A DNA stretch of 64,000 nt. It comes from Pseudoalteromonas gelatinilytica (GTDB taxonomy: Bacteria; Pseudomonadota; Gammaproteobacteria; Enterobacterales; Alteromonadaceae). Each line of letters begins with the position of its first letter. Position 1 is the first letter of the stretch. The notes under the pieces were generated by a model that ran no database searches, was not told where the DNA came from, and was given only the letters and a program-made list of their open reading frames with translations. Shown here piece by piece: positions 34,708-42,934 of the stretch. A program made the translations under genes and the position numbers. Where the stretch lies: the NCBI RefSeq assembly GCF_001641615.1, contig NZ_LRRU01000020.1, positions 823,299 through 887,298 of the forward strand. Direction: 5' to 3'.

Positions 34708-36633
34708 ATGAAACCGAGTTTTCAACTAGCAGCTGTTGCATGCGCACTTAGCCTTGCACTTGCAGGATGTTCACAATCAACCCAATCAACAAGCAGCACC
34801 GAAACCGTGCAACAAAACCAAACTGTAAAACAGTATGACGCTGAAACCTTTTTTGACACAACGTCAATTATGGGCAGCAGCTTTTCACCAAAAGGCGACA
34901 AAATACTCGTTAGCAGTGACGAAAGCGGCATTTATAGCCTGTACGAAGTAGATATAAAAACAGCCAAAAAAACCCGCTTAACAGACTTTGAAGACAGTAC
35001 TTATGCAGTAGCTTATTTCCCTAATGATGAGCGCGTATTATTTACCAAAGACTCTGGCGGTAACGAGCGTTATCACATCTATGTTCGCGAAACAGACGGC
35101 ACAGTTAAAGATCTTACGCCAGGTGAAGAAACCCGCGCGGGTTTTGCAGGCTTCACTGAAGATGCGAAACAATTTTTTATAACCAGCAATCAACGTGATG
35201 CTAAGTTTATGGACCTTTATCGCGTCGATGCTAGCAGTTATGAAGTAACCCTTGTTTATCAAAACACCATGGGACTGGATGTCGGTGCGATCAGCCCTGA
35301 TGGCCGTTTTATTGCTTTATCTAAAAATAATTCGAACAAAGACAGCGATGTGTTCATTCTCGATACGCGTAAAAAAACACTGAAGCCAGAGCTCATTACC
35401 CGCCATGACGACGACGCCAAATACGGCCCTGAAACCTTCTCAACAGACAATAAATCACTGTATTACTCAACCGATGCTAAAGGTGAGTTTGCAGAAATTT
35501 GGCGCTATGACTTAACGACCGGCAAGCACAGCCCTGCCCTCAAAGATGAGTGGGATGTGAGCTTTATTTACTTCTCTGAATCTGGTCGTTATCAAGTAAG
35601 CGGTGTTAATGCCGACGCAAGCACTAAGGTGTCGATAACCGATACCACCACAGGTAAAAGCATAGCCATGCCATCGCTGCCTGCTGGTAACTTACGTGGT
35701 GTTAATTTTTCAGCTGATGAAAAGACCATGGCGTTTTATTTAAATTCAGATACCTCACCAAGTAACCTATTTGTGTGGCAACTCGGTGAATCGAAAGCAA
35801 AACAGTTAACCAACACATTAAGTGATGCAATTAATCAAAATGACTTGGTTGAAAGCACAATTGTGCGCTTTAAAAGTTTTGATGGTTTAGAAATCCCTGG
35901 GGTTTTATATAAGCCTAAGCAAGCTAACAGCAACAACAAAGTACCAGCTTTAGTGTGGGTGCACGGCGGCCCTGGCGGCCAAAGCCGCACAGGCTATAGT
36001 GCAATGCAGCAGCATCTAGTCAATCACGGTTATGCCATTTTTGCGGTCAATAACCGTGGCAGCTCAGGCTATGGTAAAACCTTCTTCCATTTAGATGACA
36101 AAAAGCATGGCACTGATGATTTACAAGATATCGTATACGGCAAAAAGCATCTACAAAGCCTCGATTGGGTCGATGCTGACAAAATTGGCATCATAGGAGG
36201 AAGTTACGGTGGCTTTATGACCGCCGCCGCACTTGCCTTTGAACCTGAAGAGTTCAAAGTAGGTATCAACATCTTTGGTGTAACAAACTGGGTTAGAACC
36301 TTAAACTCGATTCCACCATGGTGGGAAAGCTTTAAAAAGGCGCTGTATGACGAAATGGGCGACCCAGCTACAGACGGTGAACGTCACCGTGCAATTTCGC
36401 CACTATTTCATGCTAAAAACATCACCAAGCCATTAATGGTGATCCAAGGTGCTAACGACCCTCGCGTTTTACAAGTTGAAAGCGATGAACTCGTTGCCGC
36501 TGTTAAGGCAAATGGTGTGCCTGTCGAATATGTATTATTTGATGATGAAGGCCATGGTTTTACTAAAAAGGAAAACCGCATAAAAGCCTCAAACGCATAT
36601 CTTGAGTTTTTGAATACTTATTTAGATAAGTAG
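34708..36633 (+). CDS. S9 family (prolyl oligopeptidase-type) peptidase, lipoprotein
   Basis: 641 residues. The lipobox LALAGC (Cys21) predicts a lipid-anchored envelope protein. Residues ~45-370 form a WD40/TolB-like beta-propeller, and the C-terminal ~250 an alpha/beta hydrolase domain. The catalytic triad is Ser499 (GGSYGGF), Asp584 (GANDPRV) and His616 (DEGHGF). WVHGGPGGQSRTGY forms the oxyanion region. It is probably an acylaminoacyl- or dipeptidyl-peptidase-like enzyme acting on short peptides; the exact specificity is unknown. Its promoter region contains a TATAAT at ~34656. Confidence 0.93.
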   Translation: MKPSFQLAAVACALSLALAGCSQSTQSTSSTETVQQNQTVKQYDAETFFDTTSIMGSSFSPKGDKILVSSDESGIYSLYEVDIKTAKKTRLTDFEDSTYAVAYFPNDERVLFTKDSGGNERYHIYVRETDGTVKDLTPGEETRAGFAGFTEDAKQFFITSNQRDAKFMDLYRVDASSYEVTLVYQNTMGLDVGAISPDGRFIALSKNNSNKDSDVFILDTRKKTLKPELITRHDDDAKYGPETFSTDNKSLYYSTDAKGEFAEIWRYDLTTGKHSPALKDEWDVSFIYFSESGRYQVSGVNADASTKVSITDTTTGKSIAMPSLPAGNLRGVNFSADEKTMAFYLNSDTSPSNLFVWQLGESKAKQLTNTLSDAINQNDLVESTIVRFKSFDGLEIPGVLYKPKQANSNNKVPALVWVHGGPGGQSRTGYSAMQQHLVNHGYAIFAVNNRGSSGYGKTFFHLDDKKHGTDDLQDIVYGKKHLQSLDWVDADKIGIIGGSYGGFMTAAALAFEPEEFKVGINIFGVTNWVRTLNSIPPWWESFKKALYDEMGDPATDGERHRAISPLFHAKNITKPLMVIQGANDPRVLQVESDELVAAVKANGVPVEYVLFDDEGHGFTKKENRIKASNAYLEFLNTYLDK

Positions 36634-36649
36634 CAAGATTGCAAAGATA

Positions 36650-36677
36650 AAGAGCCGGTATTTATACCGGCTTTTTT
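36650..36677 (+). terminator. S9 peptidase terminator
   Basis: A 9-bp stem AGCCGGTAT / ATACCGGCT is followed by six T residues. Confidence 0.85.
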
Positions 36678-36883
36678 ATGCAAAACACCTGTATAAAAGA
36701 AAAATGTTACGTCTTACACAGTACTGTACAAAACACTGTATGAGTTAAATGCTAAATTTTTTAGCTTTTTAACTCTGCAAACCAAAATTATAACTACATG
36801 TTTAATAAGAACTAAATCATTTTAATTAACATAAAACTGAATCATTGGTTAAAAAATAGCAAAAAAGTACTTGCGCAAAAACA

Positions 36884-36925
36884 CTGTATAAACTACTGTA
36901 TACACATACTGTATAAACAACCAGT
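36884..36925 (+). promoter_or_regulatory. Tandem CTGTAT boxes with a LexA-like site
   Basis: CTGTA occurs at 36884, 36896 and 36909, in the same orientation at 12-13 bp spacing. The last belongs to CTGTATAAACAACCAG, one base from the LexA form CTGT-N8-ACAG. Further CTGTA copies are at 36689, 36724 and 36736. The 36678-36883 interval has no gene. Confidence 0.55.
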
Positions 36926-36936
36926 GAGTGAAAGTT

Positions 36937-37374
36937 ATGTTACAGCCAATTACCTTAAGAACAGTTAAAAGCTACCAACAAGATAACGACAAAGCGTCTG
37001 TTAATTTAATTCAAATTGAAGACGAAATATCAGCAACCTTTGAGCTATTAAAAGTATTACATCATTACAATAGCCAAAATGCATGGACACTATTAATTGC
37101 ACCTGATCATGTTCCTAGCAAAGCATTATTAGATTCGTGTTCAATTGATACCAGCAAACTACTTGTGATCAGACAAAAGCATTTAGTAAACCTTGAATAC
37201 GTACTTAGCTCAGCATTACATAACGGTAACTTTGCTGCTGTGATCACATGGACAGATATTGTAAACAATCATCAACTTGATTCGATGAACTTAAACCTAG
37301 ATCAGGCATCAGCTAAGTTTTATTGCTTTACAAAAAGCGCTCAATTAAACAATTTAGTACCGCAGCCACAATAG
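36937..37374 (+). CDS. SulA-like cell division inhibitor
   Basis: 145 residues from ATG 36937; an in-frame GTG at 36928 is the alternative. The ELLKVLHHYNSQNAWTLLIAPDHVPSKALLDSCSIDTSKLLVIRQ block and ALHNGNFAAVITW match the SulA core that binds FtsZ, including the Gly-Asn-(F/Y) segment of the family. Overall similarity is modest, so the assignment is moderately sure. The upstream LexA-like box supports SOS control. It stands alone rather than beside lexA. Confidence 0.72.
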   Translation: MLQPITLRTVKSYQQDNDKASVNLIQIEDEISATFELLKVLHHYNSQNAWTLLIAPDHVPSKALLDSCSIDTSKLLVIRQKHLVNLEYVLSSALHNGNFAAVITWTDIVNNHQLDSMNLNLDQASAKFYCFTKSAQLNNLVPQPQ

Positions 37375-37414
37375 GCTTGTTAAAATAACAATTTACATTT
37401 TTAGGTAAGTTGTT

Positions 37415-37894
37415 ATGACATCACTCACACACTCCCTTTGTCCTTGTGGCAGCGAATCGACTTACGAGCTTTGCTGCCAGCCTTTTCATACCGGTGCAAG
37501 CCAAGCTGATACCCCAGAGCAACTTATGCGTTCTCGTTTTAGTGCATACGCGCTAAAAGATGCAAAATATGTATTTAGTACTTATGCACAAAGCCAGCAA
37601 GCCGCGAACCCGGTTCGCGAAATTAAAGATTTTGCTAATAGCTGCCGTTTTACCAAACTCAGTGTTTTAGAGACTGAACATAACGAGCAAGAAGGCTTTG
37701 TAGAATTTAAAGCAAATTACTTTTACCAAAACTTGTATTGTGAGTTACACGAAAAGTCGCGTTTTATTAAAGAAGATGGCTTATGGCGTTACCTTGATGG
37801 TGATATAACGCCAGTTGCAGATATTAAAATTGGCCGTAATGATGAATGCCCTTGTGGTAGCGGCAAAAAATATAAAAAGTGTCACGCTCTTTAA
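37415..37894 (+). CDS. ychJ: YchJ family SEC-C protein
   Basis: 159 residues. A Cys cluster at each end (CPCGSESTYELCC near the start, CPCGSGKKYKKCH at the end) binds zinc in SEC-C motifs. The centre is an NTF2-like fold with the YchJ hallmark PEQLMRSRFSAYAL. Length and layout equal E. coli YchJ (152). Molecular function is unknown. The stop codon is only 8 bp from a palindromic repeat element. Confidence 0.92.
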   Translation: MTSLTHSLCPCGSESTYELCCQPFHTGASQADTPEQLMRSRFSAYALKDAKYVFSTYAQSQQAANPVREIKDFANSCRFTKLSVLETEHNEQEGFVEFKANYFYQNLYCELHEKSRFIKEDGLWRYLDGDITPVADIKIGRNDECPCGSGKKYKKCHAL

Positions 37895-37902
37895 TTGCTC
37901 TT

Positions 37903-38064
37903 ATACCAATCCGCTTAATTAAGTAGTCTATTTTGAGGCAATAAAACCTCGTTGATAGCAAGGCAAAAATTTCGTTATTTAGTTGTTCTAAATGAGAAAT
38001 TTTTAACGCAGTTAGCGACAGGTTTGATCCCTCAAAATGATTAAGTATTATTGCGGGTTGGTAT
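37903..38064. mobile_element. MITE-like 162-bp imperfect palindrome
   Basis: The termini ATACCAATCCGC and its near reverse complement GCGGGTTGGTAT enclose matching inner blocks: ATTTTGAGG / CCTCAAAAT, AAAAATTTC / GAAATTTTT and ATTTAG / CTAAAT. The two halves therefore pair almost throughout. No coding capacity. If the ends are taken as TACC...GGTA, both flanks read TTA, a possible 3-bp target duplication. The right end lies inside the esterase gene and encodes its final residues (TNPQ) and stop. Confidence 0.75.
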
Positions 38065-38878
38065 TAACCTGGTAAATCCAGTCTAAGGCTTGGGTAATCG
38101 TTGTTGGGAATGCAGTTGCATGGCGTGCCTGAGGGATAACAAATAAATTTGTTGTGACCAGCGCGCCGCTTTGTTTATTAACTTTATCTGCTAATTGCCT
38201 CGCACCCGACACCATTTTTTCACCTTCACTTTCTTCAAGTTCACCCACTGCGATGTAAACTTTTGTTGTGTTGACAGCTGGTTTTACAGCCATAGCTAAT
38301 ATTGAGTTTTCTTTAAACCACACTGAAGGACTGCCGATAATGTAACTTGAAAAAAGCGAAGGCTCAGTAAATAAGGTGAAGGCTGCAAATAAACCACCAA
38401 GCGAGTTACCAACTAGTGTACTTTTTTGATTTGTTCTGTAGTGAGCCTTAATGTATGGCACTACGGTATGTTTTAGATAGTTTAGATACTGGCTTGCTCC
38501 GCCCGTTTTACGCTGCCAACTGCTATCTTCAAACGGCGTGTAGTCATAAATACGACTATTAAGCCCTGACACACCATTTTGGTATCCTACTGCAACGATA
38601 ATTACCTCTTCTATAGCCCCCGAATTCATCATAAAGCGACTAGCACCAGAGGCAATCGGTAAACTGTAGTTTGCATCTAGCAGATAAACAACTGGGTAGC
38701 GCTTCTGGTTTTGTTTTTGGTAGCTACGTGGCAATTTAATAGTAATGGGGTATTCGTTTTCGGTTTGTTTATCTTTAAGCAACACAGTATTAGTGCGCGG
38801 CAGAGTAAATGGCTCAGCATGGCTTACAGAGCTCACGCCCAAAACACTGGTCACAAAAACGAGCAATATATAAGGCAT
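38048..38878 (-). CDS. Secreted esterase (Fes/esterase-D-like alpha/beta hydrolase)
   Basis: 276 residues from ATG 38878, with an AAGGA ribosome binding site. A signal peptide ends near SHA-EPF. It is a Putative_esterase-family protein: YPVVYLLDANYSL, the nucleophile elbow GNSLGG (STLVGNSLGGLFAAF, ~residues 162-176), IIGSPSVWF, and a late His in ARHATAF. Such enzymes include siderophore (enterobactin-type) esterases and S-formylglutathione-hydrolase relatives; the substrate is unknown here. It follows the next hydrolase gene by 2 bp. The last four codons and stop come from a MITE-like element. Confidence 0.85.
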   Translation of the reverse strand: MPYILLVFVTSVLGVSSVSHAEPFTLPRTNTVLLKDKQTENEYPITIKLPRSYQKQNQKRYPVVYLLDANYSLPIASGASRFMMNSGAIEEVIIVAVGYQNGVSGLNSRIYDYTPFEDSSWQRKTGGASQYLNYLKHTVVPYIKAHYRTNQKSTLVGNSLGGLFAAFTLFTEPSLFSSYIIGSPSVWFKENSILAMAVKPAVNTTKVYIAVGELEESEGEKMVSGARQLADKVNKQSGALVTTNLFVIPQARHATAFPTTITQALDWIYQVNTNPQ

Positions 38879-38880
38879 AG

Positions 38881-39531
38881 TTAATCCTTTAACCACTTCT
38901 TAATTGGTAGCAGCCACTCATCTTTTGGCCTATAAAATGCACCATGGGAGAGGCCTGTGTTGATGCTTATTTCTTCGAACTTAGTTACGTCACTTCTATC
39001 AACTAAAAATTGGCAAGAGCCAACCTGATCTGAGCGCTCAAAGATAGAATACACCTTGCCGTAGGCCTTAACTGATGTGTGATTTTTTATAAGGCCTGCA
39101 CACCCTGCCAATATAATTAAGTTGATATGTGTGCGTTTAAGTTCATTGGCTGCCAGTATCGATAATGCCCCGCCCCGTGAAAAACCAACTAAACTAATGT
39201 TCGACTCAGCAACACCGGCACTGATCAATGCTTCTACATCTGCAGCGAGCTTTTTCGCAAACACAAAAGGTTCAGTGTCTTTTGGCCTGTGATAGGCAAT
39301 TAAATGATAGCTCTCATCTGCCAATGCTTCTTTTACAGCAATAAAATCATACACCCCAAAGGTTTTGTGAACAGGCTTAGGGTTTGTCCCTTCGACAATA
39401 AAACCATGTGAATAAAAAACATAGTGACCATGTGGGTCAATTTCTGTCGGAAACTGACTGTAAATAGTGCCCGCAAAAGCAGGCAAAACCCAACAAGCCC
39501 AGAGTAAAAGTACAGTTCGTAACACAAGCAT
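38881..39531 (-). CDS. Secreted alpha/beta hydrolase
   Basis: 216 residues with a signal peptide (LLLWACWVLPAFA-GTI). The nucleophile elbow GFSRGG (SLVGFSRGGALSILAANEL, ~residues 113-131) and the late SHGAFYRP (His) support a serine hydrolase. Two Cys residues in LAGCAGL and VGSCQF may pair in the periplasm. The substrate is unknown. It forms an operon with the downstream esterase (2-bp gap). Confidence 0.75.
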   Translation of the reverse strand: MLVLRTVLLLWACWVLPAFAGTIYSQFPTEIDPHGHYVFYSHGFIVEGTNPKPVHKTFGVYDFIAVKEALADESYHLIAYHRPKDTEPFVFAKKLAADVEALISAGVAESNISLVGFSRGGALSILAANELKRTHINLIILAGCAGLIKNHTSVKAYGKVYSIFERSDQVGSCQFLVDRSDVTKFEEISINTGLSHGAFYRPKDEWLLPIKKWLKD

Positions 39532-39696
39532 CCCTTTAAAAAATCACAATACACTCATTAGAAGATACTAACATGTTAAAAAATAATACCTTAGTGAAAA
39601 GTCAGCCCTATTTTTAGTCATTAGAATCCAGGATTAAATTAATGACCAGATGCTTAAAAACATTTAAAACAGCAAGTTTCAACTTGAGGTAAATTC

Positions 39697-39837
39697 ATGG
39701 AATTTCAGAATCAACCTGCAAATAATTTTATGACAACGCTGTCAATTAATTATAAAAGGGCGTATTGTAAAAAAGAAGATAAAATAACCATCACTTTTAG
39801 ACGTCTAGACGTTGAAAAAACAAATTCTAAGGCGTAG
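39697..39837 (+). CDS. Possible 46-residue small ORF upstream of metR
   Basis: An ATG with a good ribosome binding site (TTGAGG, 7 bases upstream) opens a 46-codon frame (MEFQNQPANNFMTTLSINYK...). It is not recognised as any family. Both the NagR-like palindrome and the MetJ box lie inside it, which argues either for chance or for a leader peptide. Coding status is uncertain. Confidence 0.25.
   Translation: MEFQNQPANNFMTTLSINYKRAYCKKEDKITITFRRLDVEKTNSKA
39729..39746. promoter_or_regulatory. NagR-like palindrome upstream of metR
   Basis: TATGACAACGCTGTCAAT has the same TGACAACGCTGTCA core as the nagB operator, but sits ~140 bp before metR and far from any nag gene. Confidence 0.55.
39799..39814. 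promoter_or_regulatory. MetJ box upstream of metR
   Basis: Two adjacent met-box octamers, AGACGTCT (perfect) and AGACGTTG, lie 73 bp before the metR start. They fit MetJ repression of metR as in E. coli. Confidence 0.75.
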
Positions 39838-39887
39838 TATGTTCGTAATCTGAGTTGGACTCACATTTTTCATGAGATTTTTTAAAG

Positions 39888-40775
39888 ATGATTGATATAA
39901 AGCACCTAAAAACCATAGCGACCCTCAAAGAAACAGGCTCTTTGGTCAATACCGCCCGTGAGTTATTTTTAACTCAATCGGCTTTATCGCATCAAATTAA
40001 AGATCTTGAGAATAAGTTAGATTGCCAACTATTCGAGCGTAAGACACAGCCTGTGCGTTTTACTCCGCAAGGTATGCTACTTCTTGAGCTCGCCAATGAG
40101 GTGTTGCCACGAGTTGAAGCGACAAAGTGTCGTTTAAAAGAAAGCCTTAATCAGCCAATTTCAAATTTACGTTTAAGTGTTGAGTGTCATGCCTGCTTTC
40201 ATTGGTTGCTCCCAACCATCAAAGAATTTAATAACTTTTGGCCAGATATTAAAATTGATTACGAGCGCGGCTTTAGTTACGACGCCATTCCAGATTTAAT
40301 TAATGATGAATTAGATCTAGTGCTGACTTCTGATATTCGTGAACCCGATCAGCTTGAGTATGCTCACCTATTTGATTTTAAATTAAAGCTGATAGTCGCA
40401 CCGGATCATGAGTTGGCAAAAAAAGCCTATGTCACCGCCCTTGATTTAAAAAACGAAACAATTATTTCGTACCCTATTCCGCGTGAGCGCCAAGATATCT
40501 TTAAACATTTTATTCAAAATGCACGCTTTGATGGCACGCTTAAAACGGTTGACCAAGGCTTATTGATATTTCAATTAGTGAGTGCAGGTATGGGTGTTGC
40601 AGCATTACCAGACTGGCTAGTCACCCCTTATGAAAGCCAGGGGCTCATTAAGTCTATTCCGTTAGGTGCACTAGGCCTTACTCGCCCTATGTATTTAGCG
40701 ATGAAAAAGAATATGAAAGATAACCCAGTTTATCGCCACTTTTTAAATACGTGTAAGCAAAATAACGGTCGCTAA
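39888..40775 (+). CDS. metR: LysR-type regulator of methionine biosynthesis
   Basis: 295 residues. The N-terminus MIDIKHLKTIATLKETGSL, the HTH QSALSHQIKDLENKL and QPVRFTPQGMLLLELANEVLPR follow E. coli MetR closely. The effector domain keeps VECHACFHWLLP, ELDLVLTSDI and VSAGMGVAALPDWLV. It activates met genes with homocysteine as co-effector. A MetJ box upstream strengthens the assignment. It is not divergent to metE here. Confidence 0.93.
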   Translation: MIDIKHLKTIATLKETGSLVNTARELFLTQSALSHQIKDLENKLDCQLFERKTQPVRFTPQGMLLLELANEVLPRVEATKCRLKESLNQPISNLRLSVECHACFHWLLPTIKEFNNFWPDIKIDYERGFSYDAIPDLINDELDLVLTSDIREPDQLEYAHLFDFKLKLIVAPDHELAKKAYVTALDLKNETIISYPIPRERQDIFKHFIQNARFDGTLKTVDQGLLIFQLVSAGMGVAALPDWLVTPYESQGLIKSIPLGALGLTRPMYLAMKKNMKDNPVYRHFLNTCKQNNGR

Positions 40776-40830
40776 AACAAGGCAAAATAACTAACATAGC
40801 TGCATCTGTTACAGACAATAATGTTGATAC

Positions 40831-41595
40831 ATGTTTGAAATTAAAAAGATCATTGGCTCTTTATTAATGCCCCTGCCGTTGCTCGGGCTGCTTACTTTAG
40901 TGATGGTATTTTTAGCCATTGCCCATAAACGCAAAGCACTCTATTTTGGCTTTGTTAGCATTTTAACTTTAATGCTGATAAGCACACCATATATTGGCCA
41001 GTCACTGATAGCTGCAAGCAATAACCCTGCATGGCAATTTAACCAAGCAAAACACCCTAAACTTGATAATATAGTGGTACTTGGCTGCTCTATAATGCCC
41101 AACTCGCGCCTTCAAGCAAACCACCAGTTAGGCGATTGTGCGCTTGCTCGATTACTTGAAGGTGTTAAACTTGCCCACCACTACCCAAATGCCACCCTCT
41201 ATGTATCAGGAGGCGGCTTTGCTAATGCTACCAATAGCCAGCTCATGTTTGAGACAGCAAAAGCGCTTGGTATCTCAGCATCGAGAATTAAACAAAATCC
41301 TCTCGCCATGGACACCGCAGAAGAGGCGCAGCGACTTGCCATTTATTTAGTCGATAGAAAAACAGCGCTTGTCACCTCAGCGAGCCACATGCCGCGAGCG
41401 AAAGACTTATTTAATGCACAAGGTGTTGACGTGATCCCAGCGGCAACCGACTTTCAAGATTTTAGTCAGTATCCAACATATAAGCAGTTTATACCTGATG
41501 ACGATGTACTTGTTGCAGTGACCAGAGTAGCGCATGAGAAAATTGGCAGTGCTTGGGTGAGTGTGCGCCGCTGGATTGATCCAGAGGCGCTGTAG
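40831..41595 (+). CDS. DUF218 (YdcF/ElyC/SanA) envelope protein
   Basis: 254 residues. Two N-terminal hydrophobic segments (~9-30, 37-60) anchor a periplasmic DUF218 domain: NIVVLGCSIMPN, ALARLLEGVKLAHHYPNATLYVSGGG, DTAEEAQRLAIYL and TALVTSASHMPRAKDLF. ElyC-type proteins affect peptidoglycan/lipid carrier homeostasis in E. coli, and the two-helix topology fits ElyC best. Precise function uncertain. Confidence 0.85.
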   Translation: MFEIKKIIGSLLMPLPLLGLLTLVMVFLAIAHKRKALYFGFVSILTLMLISTPYIGQSLIAASNNPAWQFNQAKHPKLDNIVVLGCSIMPNSRLQANHQLGDCALARLLEGVKLAHHYPNATLYVSGGGFANATNSQLMFETAKALGISASRIKQNPLAMDTAEEAQRLAIYLVDRKTALVTSASHMPRAKDLFNAQGVDVIPAATDFQDFSQYPTYKQFIPDDDVLVAVTRVAHEKIGSAWVSVRRWIDPEAL

Positions 41596-41601
41596 ACTTA
41601 A

Positions 41602-42354
41602 TCAGACTGGATTGTCGATATCGATAAACGTTACATCAAAACCATGCTGCTCAGCTAAAAGCTCGCCTAAGGCTTTAATGCCATACCGCTCAGTCGCATG
41701 GTGCCCTGCTGCAAAAAAATCGATACCTTGCTCGCGTGAACTATGAATTGTTTGTTCAGAAGCCTCACCAGTGAGATAAGCATCAATCCCTTGGGCTGCC
41801 GCTAAATCAATATACCCTTGTCCGCCACCGGTGCACCAAGCGATGGTGTCGATTTTCTCTTTTCTTACCAAGCTTGTTAATGGTGCACGATTAAGTACTT
41901 GGGTAATTTTGTCGGCAAACTCTTCACCACTTAATGGGGTTTTTAAGCGCCCTTTTACCGGCACACTATTTGGACCAGATTCAAGCCCAGCAGTGAATTC
42001 AATATCAAGTAACTTTGCCAGTTGCGCGTTATTACCAATTTCAGGGTGTATATCTAACGGTAAATGATAGCCATATAAGTTAATATCATTATTTAAAAGC
42101 GCAGCAATACGGCGCTTTTTCATCCCCGTGATTGGCTGCGACTCGCCTTTCCAGAAATAGCCATGATGCACCAGAATCGTATCTGCATTTTCTGCAATCG
42201 CAGCATCAATCAATGCTTGGCTTGCTGTGACACCTGTCACTATTTTTTTTACTTCACTCGCCCCTTCAACTTGTAAGCCATTTGGACAAAAATCAGCGAT
42301 TGAATCAGGTTTAAGAATGTCGTTTAATAATTGAGTAAATTGTTTGCGTTGCAT
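41602..42354 (-). CDS. Nif3-like dinuclear metal center protein (YbgI type)
   Basis: 250 residues from ATG 42354; a TTG six codons upstream is less likely. Metal-binding segments are DTILVHHGYFW, YGYHLPLDIHPEIGNNAQL and the C-terminal FFAAGHHATERYGIKALGE. The WCTGGGQGYIDLA block is typical of the family. It forms hexameric toroids in E. coli (YbgI). Proposed GTP cyclohydrolase-like or repair roles are unproved. It diverges from the unknown gene at 42505. Confidence 0.92.
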   Translation of the reverse strand: MQRKQFTQLLNDILKPDSIADFCPNGLQVEGASEVKKIVTGVTASQALIDAAIAENADTILVHHGYFWKGESQPITGMKKRRIAALLNNDINLYGYHLPLDIHPEIGNNAQLAKLLDIEFTAGLESGPNSVPVKGRLKTPLSGEEFADKITQVLNRAPLTSLVRKEKIDTIAWCTGGGQGYIDLAAAQGIDAYLTGEASEQTIHSSREQGIDFFAAGHHATERYGIKALGELLAEQHGFDVTFIDIDNPV

Positions 42355-42504
42355 ATGGAAATCGTCCTTCAACCCTTTATTTTGTGCAAATTTTGGCGTT
42401 TATGGGTGAAAAATGGAAGGAAAATCGCAAAAAATTGAAAAGTAAGCTGAAAATAGGTATAAATATATATTCTTAATCTGTGTTTACAACGTATAGGGTC
42501 TCTG

Positions 42505-42882
42505 ATGAGCAAACTAGACAAAACAGAAGTGTTAAATGCCTTCGAAGCAGCATACGAAGCAGCGAATGGTAAGAAACCTGAAATCACTACAAAACCTGGT
42601 TGGTATAGCATCGATGGTGGCAAAAACTTGCGCCTTGCTGATGTTGCAGCGCTGACTGAAGAGCTCACTTCTGGTAAAACAGCTGAGCCTAAAGCAGAAG
42701 AAGCACCAAAAGCACCAGCGAAAAAAACCAAAACTAAAACCGCTGCACCAGCTAAAACAGCTAAGAAAGCACCGTTTACTGTTGTTACAGCAAACGATGA
42801 TGGTTACAAAGCTGAAGAGCTTTGGATTGTTAACCTAGCTGAAAAAGACCACGATTGTCGTTTACCGCGTGGTGTTGTGTAA
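42505..42882 (+). CDS. Unknown protein with Lys/Ala/Pro-rich linker
   Basis: 125 residues. A small N-terminal domain (residues 1-57, with KPGWYSIDGGKNLRLADVAALTEEL) is joined by a Lys/Ala/Pro/Thr-rich, histone-H1-like linker (~58-90) to a short C-terminal domain (FTVVTANDDGYKAEELWIVNLAEKDHDCRLPRG). I do not recognise a named family. Codon use resembles its neighbours'. The ATG follows a GGGTCTCTG sequence, a weak ribosome binding site. Strong coding character (no stops, consistent composition) and an immediate terminator support a real gene. Confidence 0.75.
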   Translation: MSKLDKTEVLNAFEAAYEAANGKKPEITTKPGWYSIDGGKNLRLADVAALTEELTSGKTAEPKAEEAPKAPAKKTKTKTAAPAKTAKKAPFTVVTANDDGYKAEELWIVNLAEKDHDCRLPRGVV

Positions 42883-42904
42883 TTTAATTGCACTCATTCA
42901 TTTT

Positions 42905-42934
42905 AAAAAACCGCTACTCGTTAGCGGTTTTTTT
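42905..42934. terminator. Bidirectional terminator overlapping the HPP stop
   Basis: A 12-bp stem AAAAAACCGCTA / TAGCGGTTTTTT with a 5-base loop contains the HPP stop codon on the minus strand and ends the gene at 42505 on the plus strand. Confidence 0.85.
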
